Position numbers and translations under genes: made by a program
Notes under the pieces: generated by a model
Database searches by the model: none
Told to the model about the DNA's origin: nothing
The model's input: only the letters and a program-made list of their open reading frames with translations
Shown: in pieces, positions 9,499 through 18,741 of the stretch
Numbering within the stretch: the stretch's first letter is position 1
How the letters are laid out: each line of letters begins with the position of its first letter
Assembly: GCA_018436925.1 (NCBI GenBank)
Contig: JAHDKI010000008.1
Location: forward strand, 1 to 64,000
Reading direction: 5' to 3'
DNA from: Syntrophaceae bacterium
Lineage (GTDB): Bacteria; Desulfobacterota; Syntrophia; Syntrophales; Smithellaceae
Length of the DNA stretch: 64,000 bases

Positions 9499-10341
9499 TC
9501 AGAAATTGACCACCGGCTCAAGGGCAACAGGCGGATAGATTTGTCCGTGATTGGGCGGCATGGAATTGTAAACCCAGTTCAGATCAATGGTTCCCAGAGA
9601 GATGCCCCGGAAACGTTTGCAGCCGTTGAATATGCCGCGCGCCAGAACATCTTCCATTTGCATCGTCAGGGCGAATACGGCGACGGTCGAGCCGGGCTTG
9701 AGTGCCGAAAGTGTCTCGTGTCCCGCGCCGGGGTGAAAAGCCAGCCGCCCCGAGTCGGCCGCCTGACACTGAATCAGCGGACAAACGACCGGATAGCCGT
9801 CCGCATCGATGAAAGACAAGAACTTCAGAGCATCAAGCGCGTTGAAAAGCCTTTCGCCGAAATGCGTTAAAACCTTTTTCCGATTGATCGCGGCGGCGCT
9901 TTTGGCCGCCTTCGTTGCGAGCGCCGAAAGCACGATCGATCCCAGAGGCAGCGGTCCGCCGGGCGTTGTTTCCACCAGGTCGAAGTAATGCACCGTATTG
10001 ATGCCGAAATATGTGTTGTAGCGGAACATCGGCTGCTTGTTGTAGACCTCATACTCCGGTCCCTCGTTCAGGGCATGCGTCCAGAGCGCCTTGCCGCGCC
10101 ACAGTTTTTTGTCCAGCGTCAAAACGGCAAAACCGACTTTTCGGGTTTGCTGCATGTAGGTTTTGCTCAATCCCTTGCAGAATTCACCCACGATCAGTTG
10201 GTCGGGCGCCGCGGCCATCACCGAGGTTAGGAGCGACAGATGCGGCAATCCCTCGGGCGTGACCGTGGCGATGATCCCCACTTTTTCCGACGGTTCAAAC
10301 GCCTTCATATCCGATTCGGTAAAACGGGTGGTTGCAGTCAT
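9499..10341 (-). CDS. FMN-binding split-barrel (pyridoxamine-phosphate-oxidase-like) protein
   Basis: The protein has 280 residues. The opening region (VGIIATVTPEGLPHLSLLTSVMAAAPDQLIVGEFC) has the pattern of flavin-binding split barrels of the PNPOx-like clan. A second similar segment (FLSFIDADGYPVVCPLIQC, ~residue 190) suggests two half-barrels. It is the last gene of the glycyl radical operon, 19 nt after the activase, with an AAAGGA ribosome site. A redox or substrate-binding role with the glycyl radical enzyme is only guilt by association. Confidence 0.6.
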   Translation of the reverse strand: MTATTRFTESDMKAFEPSEKVGIIATVTPEGLPHLSLLTSVMAAAPDQLIVGEFCKGLSKTYMQQTRKVGFAVLTLDKKLWRGKALWTHALNEGPEYEVYNKQPMFRYNTYFGINTVHYFDLVETTPGGPLPLGSIVLSALATKAAKSAAAINRKKVLTHFGERLFNALDALKFLSFIDADGYPVVCPLIQCQAADSGRLAFHPGAGHETLSALKPGSTVAVFALTMQMEDVLARGIFNGCKRFRGISLGTIDLNWVYNSMPPNHGQIYPPVALEPVVNF

Positions 10342-10360
10342 GATCTGATTCCTTTCTGCT

Positions 10361-11392
10361 TTATCGGCATCCCGGCTTCAAAATGTTTTTAGCCTTGTTG
10401 TCCGGCCTTTGATTTTCGTCTTTGATCAGCTTCGTCGATCCGCTCCAGGACACGATGTCAGGCGCGACCACCGAGCGGGCGATTTCGGAAAGCGCCTCCA
10501 TTTGTTTTTTTTCCGGCAGCGCCAGATCGGCAAGCGGCCAGACCAACCCCAGCCGCTTGTATTTGTCCCGGCACAGATTGTTAAACGCGCAAAGCTCCCA
10601 TCGGGACACCGCGCCGGCCAGATGATCCCGGATGAACCCGCCCAGCCCCCGGATATTATCGGCCGTGTCGGTCATGCCGGGAATAACGGGGGTGCGCACC
10701 CAGATCGTCTGGGGATAGATGTGGTCGCTTTTAAATTTTGCCGCATACACGGCATTGGCGAGGATTTGTTCGTTTCCCGAACCGGTGAATTGTTTATGCT
10801 TGACCGGGTCGATTTCCTTGAGGTCGAACAAAAGAAGGTCCACATAGGGCAGAAGGTCCGCGAAAACTGCCTGGGGCGCCTGTCCGCAGGTATCGAGCGC
10901 CGTAGAAATGCCCCGGGCGCGCAATTCTTTCAGAAGCGCCAGACTAAAATCCATCTGCAGAGCCGCCTCGCCGCCGGAGAGCGTCACGCCGCCGCCGGAC
11001 TGCTCGAAGTAAGCGCGGTCTCGCGCCAGTTCGTCCGCGAGATCCCGCACTTGCCATTTTCGCCCTAACAGCTCCATCGCGGTGGAGGGGCATTCCTCCG
11101 CGCACAGACCACATCCCGTGCAACGGTCGCGGTTGATGACGATACCATCGTCCGTCAACGCCAGAGCGTTTTCCGGGCAGGTCCGGACGCAGATGCCGCA
11201 GCCCAGGCAGCCAACGCCCAGCCACTGAACCTGCGGTTTGAAGAGGATGCTTTCGGGGTTGTGGCACCACAGGCAGGCAAGCGAACAGCCTTTGAAGAAG
11301 ACCGTGGTGCGCAGGCCCGGGCCGTCTTCGGTGGACATGCGGGTGATTTCCAGGATCGTCCCGGACGGCTCTTTTAACGGATGAGTCTTCAT
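10361..11392 (-). CDS. Glycyl-radical-enzyme activating protein (radical SAM)
   Basis: A 343-residue radical SAM enzyme that should install the glycyl radical on the neighbouring enzyme. The radical SAM cluster motif is CSLACLWC (CxxxCxxC), near residue 35. It is followed by two ferredoxin-type [4Fe-4S] motifs, CLGCGICVRTCP and CTGCGLCAEECP. This insert is found in activases of decarboxylase, dehydratase and succinate-synthase type enzymes and is absent from the PFL activase. GGEAAL-like SGGEAALQ binds SAM. The gene starts 11 nt after the glycyl radical enzyme, so the pair is co-expressed. Confidence 0.93.
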   Translation of the reverse strand: MKTHPLKEPSGTILEITRMSTEDGPGLRTTVFFKGCSLACLWCHNPESILFKPQVQWLGVGCLGCGICVRTCPENALALTDDGIVINRDRCTGCGLCAEECPSTAMELLGRKWQVRDLADELARDRAYFEQSGGGVTLSGGEAALQMDFSLALLKELRARGISTALDTCGQAPQAVFADLLPYVDLLLFDLKEIDPVKHKQFTGSGNEQILANAVYAAKFKSDHIYPQTIWVRTPVIPGMTDTADNIRGLGGFIRDHLAGAVSRWELCAFNNLCRDKYKRLGLVWPLADLALPEKKQMEALSEIARSVVAPDIVSWSGSTKLIKDENQRPDNKAKNILKPGCR

Positions 11393-11403
11393 GCGGAGGC
11401 GTC

Positions 11404-13914
11404 CTAAAACTTGTTGTGGCTGACCCGCTCGATTACTTCATTTTGCAGTTCCCGGCCCACCGTCGTGAAATATGCGTTGTAGCCGGTGACGCGCACCAGC
11501 AGATGCCGGTAGTTTTGCGGATGGGTCTGCGCATCTTTGAGCATGTCGGGATCCAGCATGTTAATCTGAAGGGCCGTGCCGCCCTGGCGCGCGTAACCTT
11601 TCAGAAACGCCTTGAACTTCGCCTTGTGCTCGGGGTCGCGCAGAATCGACGGGTTGAATGTCATGGTGTGGCTTGCGCCGTTGGGCAGCAGATTGAAATA
11701 CCCGTCCCAATCGCCTGGACCTTCAACGGCTTTGCCTCCCAACACCTTGCCCACGGAATTGGCGTTGGCCGTGGGGCCTTTAATGTCCGCGCCGTTTGAG
11801 GGACAAATCGCGTTGGACAAAAACTGGCCTTTTGTGCGGCCGTCGGGACTGGCCGACAGGATGAAGCCGTCGCCCGCCCAGTAGTTCCAGCTGAGCATGC
11901 CGGGCCGAAACCGGCGGTTCGTTGATTTCGTGCGGTGTTTCCAGGTTTCGTCGCACCAAAGCTCCATCACTTTAAGGGCCAAAGCATCTGCCTCGTCGTC
12001 ATCGCGTCCGTATTTCGGCGCGCGGTTTTTGGCCATCGCCTGAAGGACTTCATGCCCCTGCCAGTTGGCTTGCAGCGCGGCGAGAAGCTCGGCCATCGTG
12101 CAAACTTTTTTGTCGAAGACCAGATATTTGACGGCTAAAAGGGAGTCCACGGTCGTGGCGAAAGTGACGGCCTCCAGCGTAGTCAGGCTGATTTCCGCGC
12201 CGCCTTGCGTGATATCCCTGGCCTGCTTAGCGCAGCCTTGCACCAGGCACGACAGATAGGGTGTCGGGAAAAACTGCGCGCGGATGGATTCGGACACGTC
12301 GTAAAGATCAACGCATTTTTGAATAATGTAACGCGTCTGTCGGGCATAGGCCTGCCAGAACGCCTCCCACGTTCGAAAGGTTGTCGCATCGCCCGTTTTC
12401 GGTCCGTCTTGTTTCGGTTTCTCCGTTTTGCCGGTCATGGGATCGGTATAAGGGATCAAATCCCTGCCGCCGGTGAGCGCAAGCTCCACCGCCTTTAAAA
12501 GATTCAAATTGTTGTCCACCGTGCCGGAGCGGTCATTTCCAACCATTGTATTTTCGAGGCACCCCACCGGCGCGTAGTCGTGAACGTTGTCCGGCGTGAT
12601 GAGATGTTCAAGATCCGCCCGTCTGGCCTCGAGCATCATACCGGCCATGGAACGTTCGTCGAAGTTGAGCAAAAACGGCGCGCCCTGGCTCGATTCGATC
12701 ATCTCCACCACTTTGTCCAGAAGTGCCTCGGGGGTATGCCGATGCAGCCGCACATTGGGTTTGGGTTCCAGGATGGGCGACATCTCATCGATGACCTCTA
12801 AAATGACATAGGTCAGATCATTGGTCATGTCCGCGCCTTGGGCGCCCAGGCCCGAAAGCGTGATGAGCTGGCCAAAGCCCGCCGTAATGCCCTGGTTGCC
12901 GTTGCGGATCATTGCGTCATAGGCGGTGTTGGCGTGCACCCAGAAGCATTTGAGAATCTCTTTGGCAAAGTCGCGGTCCATGCCGTCGCGGATCGACGCG
13001 TGATAATAGGGGTAAAGGTACTGATCCACGCGGCCGAACGATACACCCGCGCCGGGATAGTTTTCATCGGTCATTACCAGCATGTGGTTGAGCCACAGGG
13101 CCTGCACGGCTTCCCAGAAATTGGCGGCAGGCTCCCACGGCACGCGGCTTAAATTCCGCGCCATCATCGAAAGCTCTTGTTTCCGGATCGGGTCTTTTTC
13201 CCTTTGAGCCATTTGCGCGCAGAGGTCTTTATATTTGTAAGCCAGATCGCGCGCCATCGCGGATGCGGTGACCATCGCGCGAAGTTGTGCGCCTTTCGGG
13301 CCCTTGCGTTCGGGCTCGGTCAACGTGTTGTAGCGCGAAAGCAGCTCGGCGTGCACCCCCTTCCAGCCGATCTTAAGCACCCGCTCATGTCCTGGAATCA
13401 GATGTCCGCTGGTCGCGCCGGCGTTGCCGTAGCCGTGGTCGTGAAACCATTTCATCTTTTCTCTTGCGCCGCCCCTGCCTTTGACGAGTTTTAGCCACTT
13501 TTTGCTTTCCTTTTCGGTAAAGCACATCGAGGTCTGAATGTTGAATCGCGCGCCCGCGATCAGATCGCCCGGCAGAATTTCCTGCGGGACACGGTTCACG
13601 ATGACGTCGCGCACAAACCACGCGCGCCGCTCAACCAAAGGCCAGCTCCAGAAATCGACCGGCAGATCCACGGGTCTTGCCGCCTGCAGATAGGATGCCC
13701 CCAGCGTGGAAAGCAGCATGTAGGTTTCCGGCACGATATAGAAAGTCATTTCATTGTAGATCACGTCCCAGGGCGTTGCCGTCGTCCAGGCCGTAAATTC
13801 GTTGTTCCAGGCGCGCCCGGTGCCCTTAAAATAATAGTCGCGAAGCCACCTGATGCGGTCGGACAGGCCTTTGGGTTCCTTGACGGCGTGATTGGCTGAG
13901 GTTTGTTGTTTCAT
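11404..13914 (-). CDS. Glycyl radical enzyme of unknown substrate
   Basis: An 836-residue pyruvate-formate-lyase-superfamily enzyme. The glycyl radical loop RVTGYNAYF puts the radical at Gly811, and the thiyl cysteine is Cys452 in APVGCLEN. The Cys-x-Glu pattern at the active site is shared by dehydratase and decarboxylase type members; pyruvate formate-lyase instead has adjacent cysteines, so this is not PFL. No small accessory subunit of the benzylsuccinate synthase or hydroxyphenylacetate decarboxylase kind is beside it. An AGGAGG-like site precedes the ATG. It lies between its FadR-type regulator and its activase. The substrate cannot be named from sequence alone. Confidence 0.92.
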   Translation of the reverse strand: MKQQTSANHAVKEPKGLSDRIRWLRDYYFKGTGRAWNNEFTAWTTATPWDVIYNEMTFYIVPETYMLLSTLGASYLQAARPVDLPVDFWSWPLVERRAWFVRDVIVNRVPQEILPGDLIAGARFNIQTSMCFTEKESKKWLKLVKGRGGAREKMKWFHDHGYGNAGATSGHLIPGHERVLKIGWKGVHAELLSRYNTLTEPERKGPKGAQLRAMVTASAMARDLAYKYKDLCAQMAQREKDPIRKQELSMMARNLSRVPWEPAANFWEAVQALWLNHMLVMTDENYPGAGVSFGRVDQYLYPYYHASIRDGMDRDFAKEILKCFWVHANTAYDAMIRNGNQGITAGFGQLITLSGLGAQGADMTNDLTYVILEVIDEMSPILEPKPNVRLHRHTPEALLDKVVEMIESSQGAPFLLNFDERSMAGMMLEARRADLEHLITPDNVHDYAPVGCLENTMVGNDRSGTVDNNLNLLKAVELALTGGRDLIPYTDPMTGKTEKPKQDGPKTGDATTFRTWEAFWQAYARQTRYIIQKCVDLYDVSESIRAQFFPTPYLSCLVQGCAKQARDITQGGAEISLTTLEAVTFATTVDSLLAVKYLVFDKKVCTMAELLAALQANWQGHEVLQAMAKNRAPKYGRDDDEADALALKVMELWCDETWKHRTKSTNRRFRPGMLSWNYWAGDGFILSASPDGRTKGQFLSNAICPSNGADIKGPTANANSVGKVLGGKAVEGPGDWDGYFNLLPNGASHTMTFNPSILRDPEHKAKFKAFLKGYARQGGTALQINMLDPDMLKDAQTHPQNYRHLLVRVTGYNAYFTTVGRELQNEVIERVSHNKF

Positions 13915-13950
13915 GCGCGCCTCCTTTGCTTCGGTGCGAGTCGATACGGT

Positions 13951-14679
13951 CTACCCCGCGTCGATGACGTCGCGGAGCGTCTGTTCTCCATGCGCCAGAA
14001 TCGCCTTCATGACGGATTCGGCTTTCTTGTCGCTTTTGCGTTCGATGGCTCTCGTCAGGTCGCGGTGGTACTGATGCACCGTGGTGATGACCTGCGGATC
14101 GCGGAAGAACTGTCCGGAGAGATTGGTGTAAACCGGTCGAAACGAATTGAGAAGCAGGGGGTAGACGGTATTGCCGGATGCGACCGCGACGAGCAGATGA
14201 AATTCAAAATCCAGATCGGTGATTTTCCGGGCATTGCGCCTGGGCGCGGCTTCCTCTTCCAGCAGGATACCGCGAAATCGGGCAAGCTGCTCATCGGTGC
14301 GATGGAGCGCCGCCAAACGCGCGAACGTGGGTTCCATCATCATCCGCAGCTGCAAAAGGCTCTCCAGAAGCCCCGGCTCCAGCTTGCCTTTTTGATACTG
14401 GATCAGCGAGGACAATAGCGTGAGCGATCCTTCCCGGCGATAGTCGTTGACCACCGTGCCCACGCGGGGGGTCAGGGTCACCAGCCCGCGCGCGGCCAGC
14501 TCGACGAGCCCTTCATGCACAACCGGGCGGCTCACGCCCAGTTGCAGGGCCAGCTCCCGTTCCGGGGGCAGCTTCTGTCCGATTCGAAATTTCCCCGAAA
14601 GAATCAGTTCTTCAAAGCGATGCACAAAAACATCTTTCAGGCTTTCCGTTTTAATGGGTTCCAGCAAGGCTTCCATCAT
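13951..14679 (-). CDS. FadR/GntR-family transcriptional regulator
   Basis: A 242-residue regulator. The N-terminal winged helix is typical of GntR proteins (LILSGKFRIGQKLPPEREL, then LGVSRPVVHEGLVELAARGLV). The C-terminal all-helical FCD domain keeps the metal/ligand set in DLDFEFH, HQYHRDL and HGEQTL. FCD regulators usually respond to organic acids. I place the start at 14679, where GGAGGA lies 12 nt upstream; an in-frame ATG at 14736 would put the operator inside the gene. It is first in the glycyl radical operon and probably controls itself and the enzymes. Confidence 0.88.
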   Translation of the reverse strand: MMEALLEPIKTESLKDVFVHRFEELILSGKFRIGQKLPPERELALQLGVSRPVVHEGLVELAARGLVTLTPRVGTVVNDYRREGSLTLLSSLIQYQKGKLEPGLLESLLQLRMMMEPTFARLAALHRTDEQLARFRGILLEEEAAPRRNARKITDLDFEFHLLVAVASGNTVYPLLLNSFRPVYTNLSGQFFRDPQVITTVHQYHRDLTRAIERKSDKKAESVMKAILAHGEQTLRDVIDAG

Positions 14680-14707
14680 GAACGCCTCGGTTCCTCCTTT
14701 TGGCTGG

Positions 14708-14718
14708 TGGTATGACCA
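14708..14718. promoter_or_regulatory. FadR-type operator TGGTATGACCA
   Basis: A perfect inverted repeat TGGT-N3-ACCA sits between the promoter and the regulator's ribosome site. This is the consensus half-site layout of FadR-subfamily GntR regulators, so it is the likely autoregulatory operator of the operon. Confidence 0.7.
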
Positions 14719-14723
14719 GATCT

Positions 14724-14752
14724 TGTGTACGCTCAAAAGGGGGCTTTGTCAA
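14724..14752 (-). promoter_or_regulatory. Promoter of the FadR-glycyl radical operon
   Basis: TTGACA (14747-14752) with a 17-bp spacer and a weak -10 TACACA (14724-14729) on the minus strand. The predicted start at ~14717 falls inside the operator, as expected for repression. Confidence 0.55.
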
Positions 14753-14914
14753 TGCTGAAAAAGATCGACACCCTGCGGGATCATAGCGGTCATCTTCAGG
14801 GCGACGGATTCCTCGGCTTTGGAGGATTGACACAGCGGTTGTTCCGGTTTACTACCTGTTCATAGCTCAGCGGTGCGATCATCCGCCGGGTAAAGGCATT
14901 TAAAAGGAGGTTTT

Positions 14915-15355
14915 ATGAAACGCTTAGTCGGGATTATCGTTTTGGGGTCTGTGATGATGTGTTTATCGGCGGCAACGGTCTTTGCCCAGTCCGCTATTCC
15001 GGATCTGAAAGGCAAGTGGGTGTCCAAAACCTACAGCCATCATCATGAGAAAAGAGGGTTCTATTCGACTGCCGACGCGGGCGGCGAATGGATGATCAAA
15101 GAGCAGCAGGGAAGGTTTTTCACCGGAGAGCGCACGTACGTCAAAAAACAAATTAAGGGGAAAAAGATCACGGAAGGGTTCTCCGGCGTCATTTCCCGCG
15201 ACGGCAAGCGCTTCTATATGGTCGATCATGACGAAGATATGATTTTCGGAGAAATCGTCGCCGCGGATATTCTGGAGATGGTGGTCATGAATGACGGAGA
15301 TGAAAATCATCATGCCCATGTCGGCGTGCTGGAGGTTCACAAGGTGAAGCCTTAA
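14915..15355 (+). CDS. Exported protein of unknown function
   Basis: A 146-residue protein with a clear signal peptide (MKRLVGIIVLGSVMMCLSAA, cleavage likely after VFAQ). The mature part begins with DLKGKW and alternates short charged and aromatic segments, suggesting a small beta-barrel fold, but I recognise no family. AAAGGAGG lies before the ATG. It is probably periplasmic. Neighbours (a divergent regulator and alkaline phosphatase) give no functional hint. Confidence 0.7.
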   Translation: MKRLVGIIVLGSVMMCLSAATVFAQSAIPDLKGKWVSKTYSHHHEKRGFYSTADAGGEWMIKEQQGRFFTGERTYVKKQIKGKKITEGFSGVISRDGKRFYMVDHDEDMIFGEIVAADILEMVVMNDGDENHHAHVGVLEVHKVKP

Positions 15356-15520
15356 TGCCGGATCGCGACGATTTGGGCGGCCGCTTTTTGATCAACCGGA
15401 CGCGAAGAAAACGAATCCGGGGTGACACACGTCACAGCATAAAAGCCTGATGCGTTTAATGATGCAGACAAGGGGGATGGTTGCCCCGAATTCGAAGGGT
15501 TGCGCTAAAAAGGCTGACGG

Positions 15521-16936
15521 ATGAATACGCTGTTATTTTATGGGATATCGGCGGGACTTGCCCGGATTTTCGGGATGTTTTGCGCCCTGCTGTTTTGCGT
15601 CACCTGTTCAAATGGGGGCTCCGGCGACGGATTGATTCCCGTCGGGAGGGCCTATTCCCCCGACCCGAATCTTCCGCGCCCCAAGAATGTGATCCTGTTG
15701 ATCGGCGACGGGATGGGCTACAATCATGTTGTTGCCTCAAGCGTCTACCGCTATGGATCGGACGACGCCAGGCCCTATGGCAGCTTTCCGATCCAGTTGG
15801 CCATGACGACTTACCCGGCCGGAGGCCATTACCGCGCGGCCGATATGTGGGCGGATTTCGACTGGGCCATAAGCGGCGTGATGACGGATTCCGCCGCTGC
15901 GGGGACGGCCATGTCCACCGGATCGAAAACGATTGTGGGGCGAATCGGCATGGATCCGTCGGGCAATCCGCTGACCCATGTGATTCAGATCGCGCGGCTA
16001 AGCGGCAAGGCCACGGCGGTTGTAACGAGCGTTGAAATCTATAACGCCACTCCGGCCGCATTCACCGCGCACAGCCTGAGCCGGAATTCCTATAAGGACA
16101 TCTCCTCCGAAATGATCAATGTCTGCGGCGTTGACGTCATCATGGGAACGGGACACCCCTATTACGACAATAACGGAAATGAGAGGCTCGATGCGAATTT
16201 GAACCCCGCGCCGGATTATGAAGGCTTTTATGAAGCAGATTACACCGCTGTGGCAGCCGGTTTGAAAGGATTCACGTTTATCGATTCACTTTCAGATTTC
16301 GAGGATCTTGCCGACGGCACCATGACCCCGCCCGCACGGCTTTTCGGTCTGGCGAGGGTCGCAGATTGTCTGCAATGCAGGCGCGCCGGTACAAGCGCCA
16401 TACCGTTTTTTGATCCTTCGATCTCCACGGTTCCAACCCTTGCAACCCTGGCCCTGGGCGCGTTGAATCTGGTCAGCCGGAATCCCGAAGGATTCTTCAT
16501 CATGATTGAAGGTGGCGGGATCGATAGAATGTCGCATCTGAATCATCTCGCCAGAACCATCGAAGAAATGATGAATTTTGAAGACGCCGTCACCGCCGTC
16601 ATCACATGGGTCGAAGCCAACAGCAGTTGGGAGGAAACCCTCCTGATTATTACCGCCGATCATGAAACGGGCTATCTATGGGGATCCGGGTCGGGTCGCC
16701 CTGCCGTTTTCAACCCAATCGGCACGAACGGCGCCGGAACCCTGCCGGACATGGTCTTTTATTCCACGGGACACAGCAACAGCCTTGTGCCCGTTTACAT
16801 CCGAGGATATGGCGCACAGCAACTGCTTCCCTATGCGGACAAAACCGACCCCGTCCGGGGCCGGTATCTCGATAACGCCGAACTGGGCGAATTCTTAAAA
16901 TGGGCGGTGGATGACCTCGACGAAGAGTTGCCGTAG
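15521..16936 (+). CDS. Alkaline phosphatase family protein
   Basis: A 471-residue secreted or lipid-anchored phosphomonoesterase. KNVILLIGDGMGYNH carries the first metal-binding Asp. MTDSAAAGTAMSTG carries the nucleophile Ser in D-S-A. ITADHETG and YSTGHSN supply the later metal ligands. A hydrophobic N-terminus ending in CSNGG may be a signal peptide with an imperfect lipobox. It should hydrolyse phosphate esters in the periplasm. It is a single gene, converging on the diguanylate cyclase. Confidence 0.93.
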   Translation: MNTLLFYGISAGLARIFGMFCALLFCVTCSNGGSGDGLIPVGRAYSPDPNLPRPKNVILLIGDGMGYNHVVASSVYRYGSDDARPYGSFPIQLAMTTYPAGGHYRAADMWADFDWAISGVMTDSAAAGTAMSTGSKTIVGRIGMDPSGNPLTHVIQIARLSGKATAVVTSVEIYNATPAAFTAHSLSRNSYKDISSEMINVCGVDVIMGTGHPYYDNNGNERLDANLNPAPDYEGFYEADYTAVAAGLKGFTFIDSLSDFEDLADGTMTPPARLFGLARVADCLQCRRAGTSAIPFFDPSISTVPTLATLALGALNLVSRNPEGFFIMIEGGGIDRMSHLNHLARTIEEMMNFEDAVTAVITWVEANSSWEETLLIITADHETGYLWGSGSGRPAVFNPIGTNGAGTLPDMVFYSTGHSNSLVPVYIRGYGAQQLLPYADKTDPVRGRYLDNAELGEFLKWAVDDLDEELP

Positions 16937-16959
16937 AGCCGCGATTCGCGGGGAAAACC

Positions 16960-18741
16960 CTATGCCGGCGCGGCGGCGGCCGAGCGGTTTCTTCCGGCGC
17001 GCTTGGCTTCGTAGAGGGCCTGATCCGCTTTGATGACGAGCTCTTCCGGTTTTGCCCCCTCCGCCGGGACGGCGGTGGCGATTCCCAGGCTGATGGTGAT
17101 TTTGCGTCCGCTGCGGCTTGCTGGGTCCATGGCCGGCTTGCCGATCGCGTGTCGGATGGCTTCAGAAAGTTCGAAAGCGCTTGCCGCGTCCAGATGGGGA
17201 AACAGCAAAATGAACTCCTCTCCGCCATAGCGCGCCGCCAGTTCGCCGGTTCGTCGGGTGTGACTTTTCAGAATATCGGCCACGCGGCAAAGACACAGAT
17301 CGCCAGCCTTATGGCCGTGCGCGTCGTTGTATTCTTTGAAATGATCCACGTCCGCCATGACAATCGACAGGGGCGAACCCAGCCGCTGACAGCGGTTCCA
17401 TTCTTCAGTGAGCGCCTCATCGAACTTTCTGCGGTTGGCCAGCCTTGTGAGCGGGTCGGTTTCCGCCATTTGATGATCCAGTGTATTGCGCCGGATCAGC
17501 GCCATCGACAAAAACAGCAGGGCCGCAAAAAGAGAAAACGGGATCGGCCATTCGCCGAGCGGCTGATAAGGAATGAATCCGTGGATCCGGAAAAAGTCGT
17601 AAACCGCAACGCAATGCGCAACAATCCATCCGATGGCGAAAAGCCCGGCGTTGGAAACGCCTTTATGCCAGAAATAAAAGGCCAGACTAATCGAGAAAAG
17701 AGGGTTCAAGACGATCAGCGCTAAAGAAACGCCGATGATGATCGGCTCGGGCAGCCCGGGGAGGATGATGAACGTGAGGCTCAGATACTGGAAAAACAGC
17801 ATGATCCGGTCGAGGACCACGGAGCGGCTTTTGAGAGATAAAAACAGCCGGAAAAATTTTGCGCCCGTAAAAAAGAGCCCGGCGATGACGATCAGCTGAA
17901 GGGGATTGTTGATCGGCAGGAGCGCGTCAGGCAGAAGCATCCGGATAAAACCGCCCCGGATGGCGGTGTGCAGGCCGAAAAAAATACCGTATGCAGCCAG
18001 CCAGATCGGCGTGCCTTTATAGAGAAAGGATCCCACGGAAACAAAGTATAAGGTGACAAGCGCAAGCAGTCCGAGAAGCGCTCCGTAAATCGCATAGTCC
18101 CGGACGGCTTTGCCCACAAGAGCGGAATCGGTTAAAACGCGAACGGGCAGGATCATCCGCGACGCGGACTGCACGCGCAGATAGACGGTTTTTGTTTCAC
18201 CCGGGGCGATCATCACGGGAAAGACGAAATGCCGGTCCGGCAGAACGTTTGCGGAGGACGCCATGCCGCTGCCGGTGTGTTCTTCCGAAAAAACGCCTTG
18301 CCGGTCCTTTGTGAACAGGCTCACCACCTGAGTGACCGGGTATTCAAACGAGACATAGACTTTTTCCGGCGCATCGCTGCGGGCGGCCAGGGAAAAGCGA
18401 ATCCAGATTGCCGCCTGTGTGAAACCGAGGTTGGGAATTCGGCCCGGCGGAGTTTGCATCCAGTCTTTTCGGTCCTCGACCTGCTCCACGGTAAGGCGTT
18501 GCGACGGGTCGGACAGAATGTCCAGGTATCCGGACAAATCATAGGAGGGTTTGTCTTCAAGAATCAGAATTGCGCCGCAGGCGATATGGACCGCGAAGAG
18601 ACTCATGCCGAGTACGGCCAGTGCAAGGATAACGCATTTTAGAAAGGAGGATCGCCTCTTTGAGGCCGCCGGCAGGCTCAGAGCGGGTTTCCCGCCAACA
18701 GGCGATGCGCATGGGCGGCCGGAGGAGACGGATTTTATCAT
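16960..18741 (-). CDS. Membrane diguanylate cyclase (7TM-DISM and GGDEF)
   Basis: A 593-residue protein that should make cyclic di-GMP. After a signal/anchor segment, an extracytoplasmic DISM-like sensory region (~60-200) precedes about seven membrane spans (~205-400). The C-terminal GGDEF domain has the active loop as GGEEF and the metal/substrate segment MADVDHFKEYND. The inhibitory site position reads RTGE, not RxxD, so product inhibition may be weak. I chose the ATG at 18741 because GAGG lies nine bases upstream; longer starts have no ribosome site. Confidence 0.9.
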   Translation of the reverse strand: MIKSVSSGRPCASPVGGKPALSLPAASKRRSSFLKCVILALAVLGMSLFAVHIACGAILILEDKPSYDLSGYLDILSDPSQRLTVEQVEDRKDWMQTPPGRIPNLGFTQAAIWIRFSLAARSDAPEKVYVSFEYPVTQVVSLFTKDRQGVFSEEHTGSGMASSANVLPDRHFVFPVMIAPGETKTVYLRVQSASRMILPVRVLTDSALVGKAVRDYAIYGALLGLLALVTLYFVSVGSFLYKGTPIWLAAYGIFFGLHTAIRGGFIRMLLPDALLPINNPLQLIVIAGLFFTGAKFFRLFLSLKSRSVVLDRIMLFFQYLSLTFIILPGLPEPIIIGVSLALIVLNPLFSISLAFYFWHKGVSNAGLFAIGWIVAHCVAVYDFFRIHGFIPYQPLGEWPIPFSLFAALLFLSMALIRRNTLDHQMAETDPLTRLANRRKFDEALTEEWNRCQRLGSPLSIVMADVDHFKEYNDAHGHKAGDLCLCRVADILKSHTRRTGELAARYGGEEFILLFPHLDAASAFELSEAIRHAIGKPAMDPASRSGRKITISLGIATAVPAEGAKPEELVIKADQALYEAKRAGRNRSAAAAPA

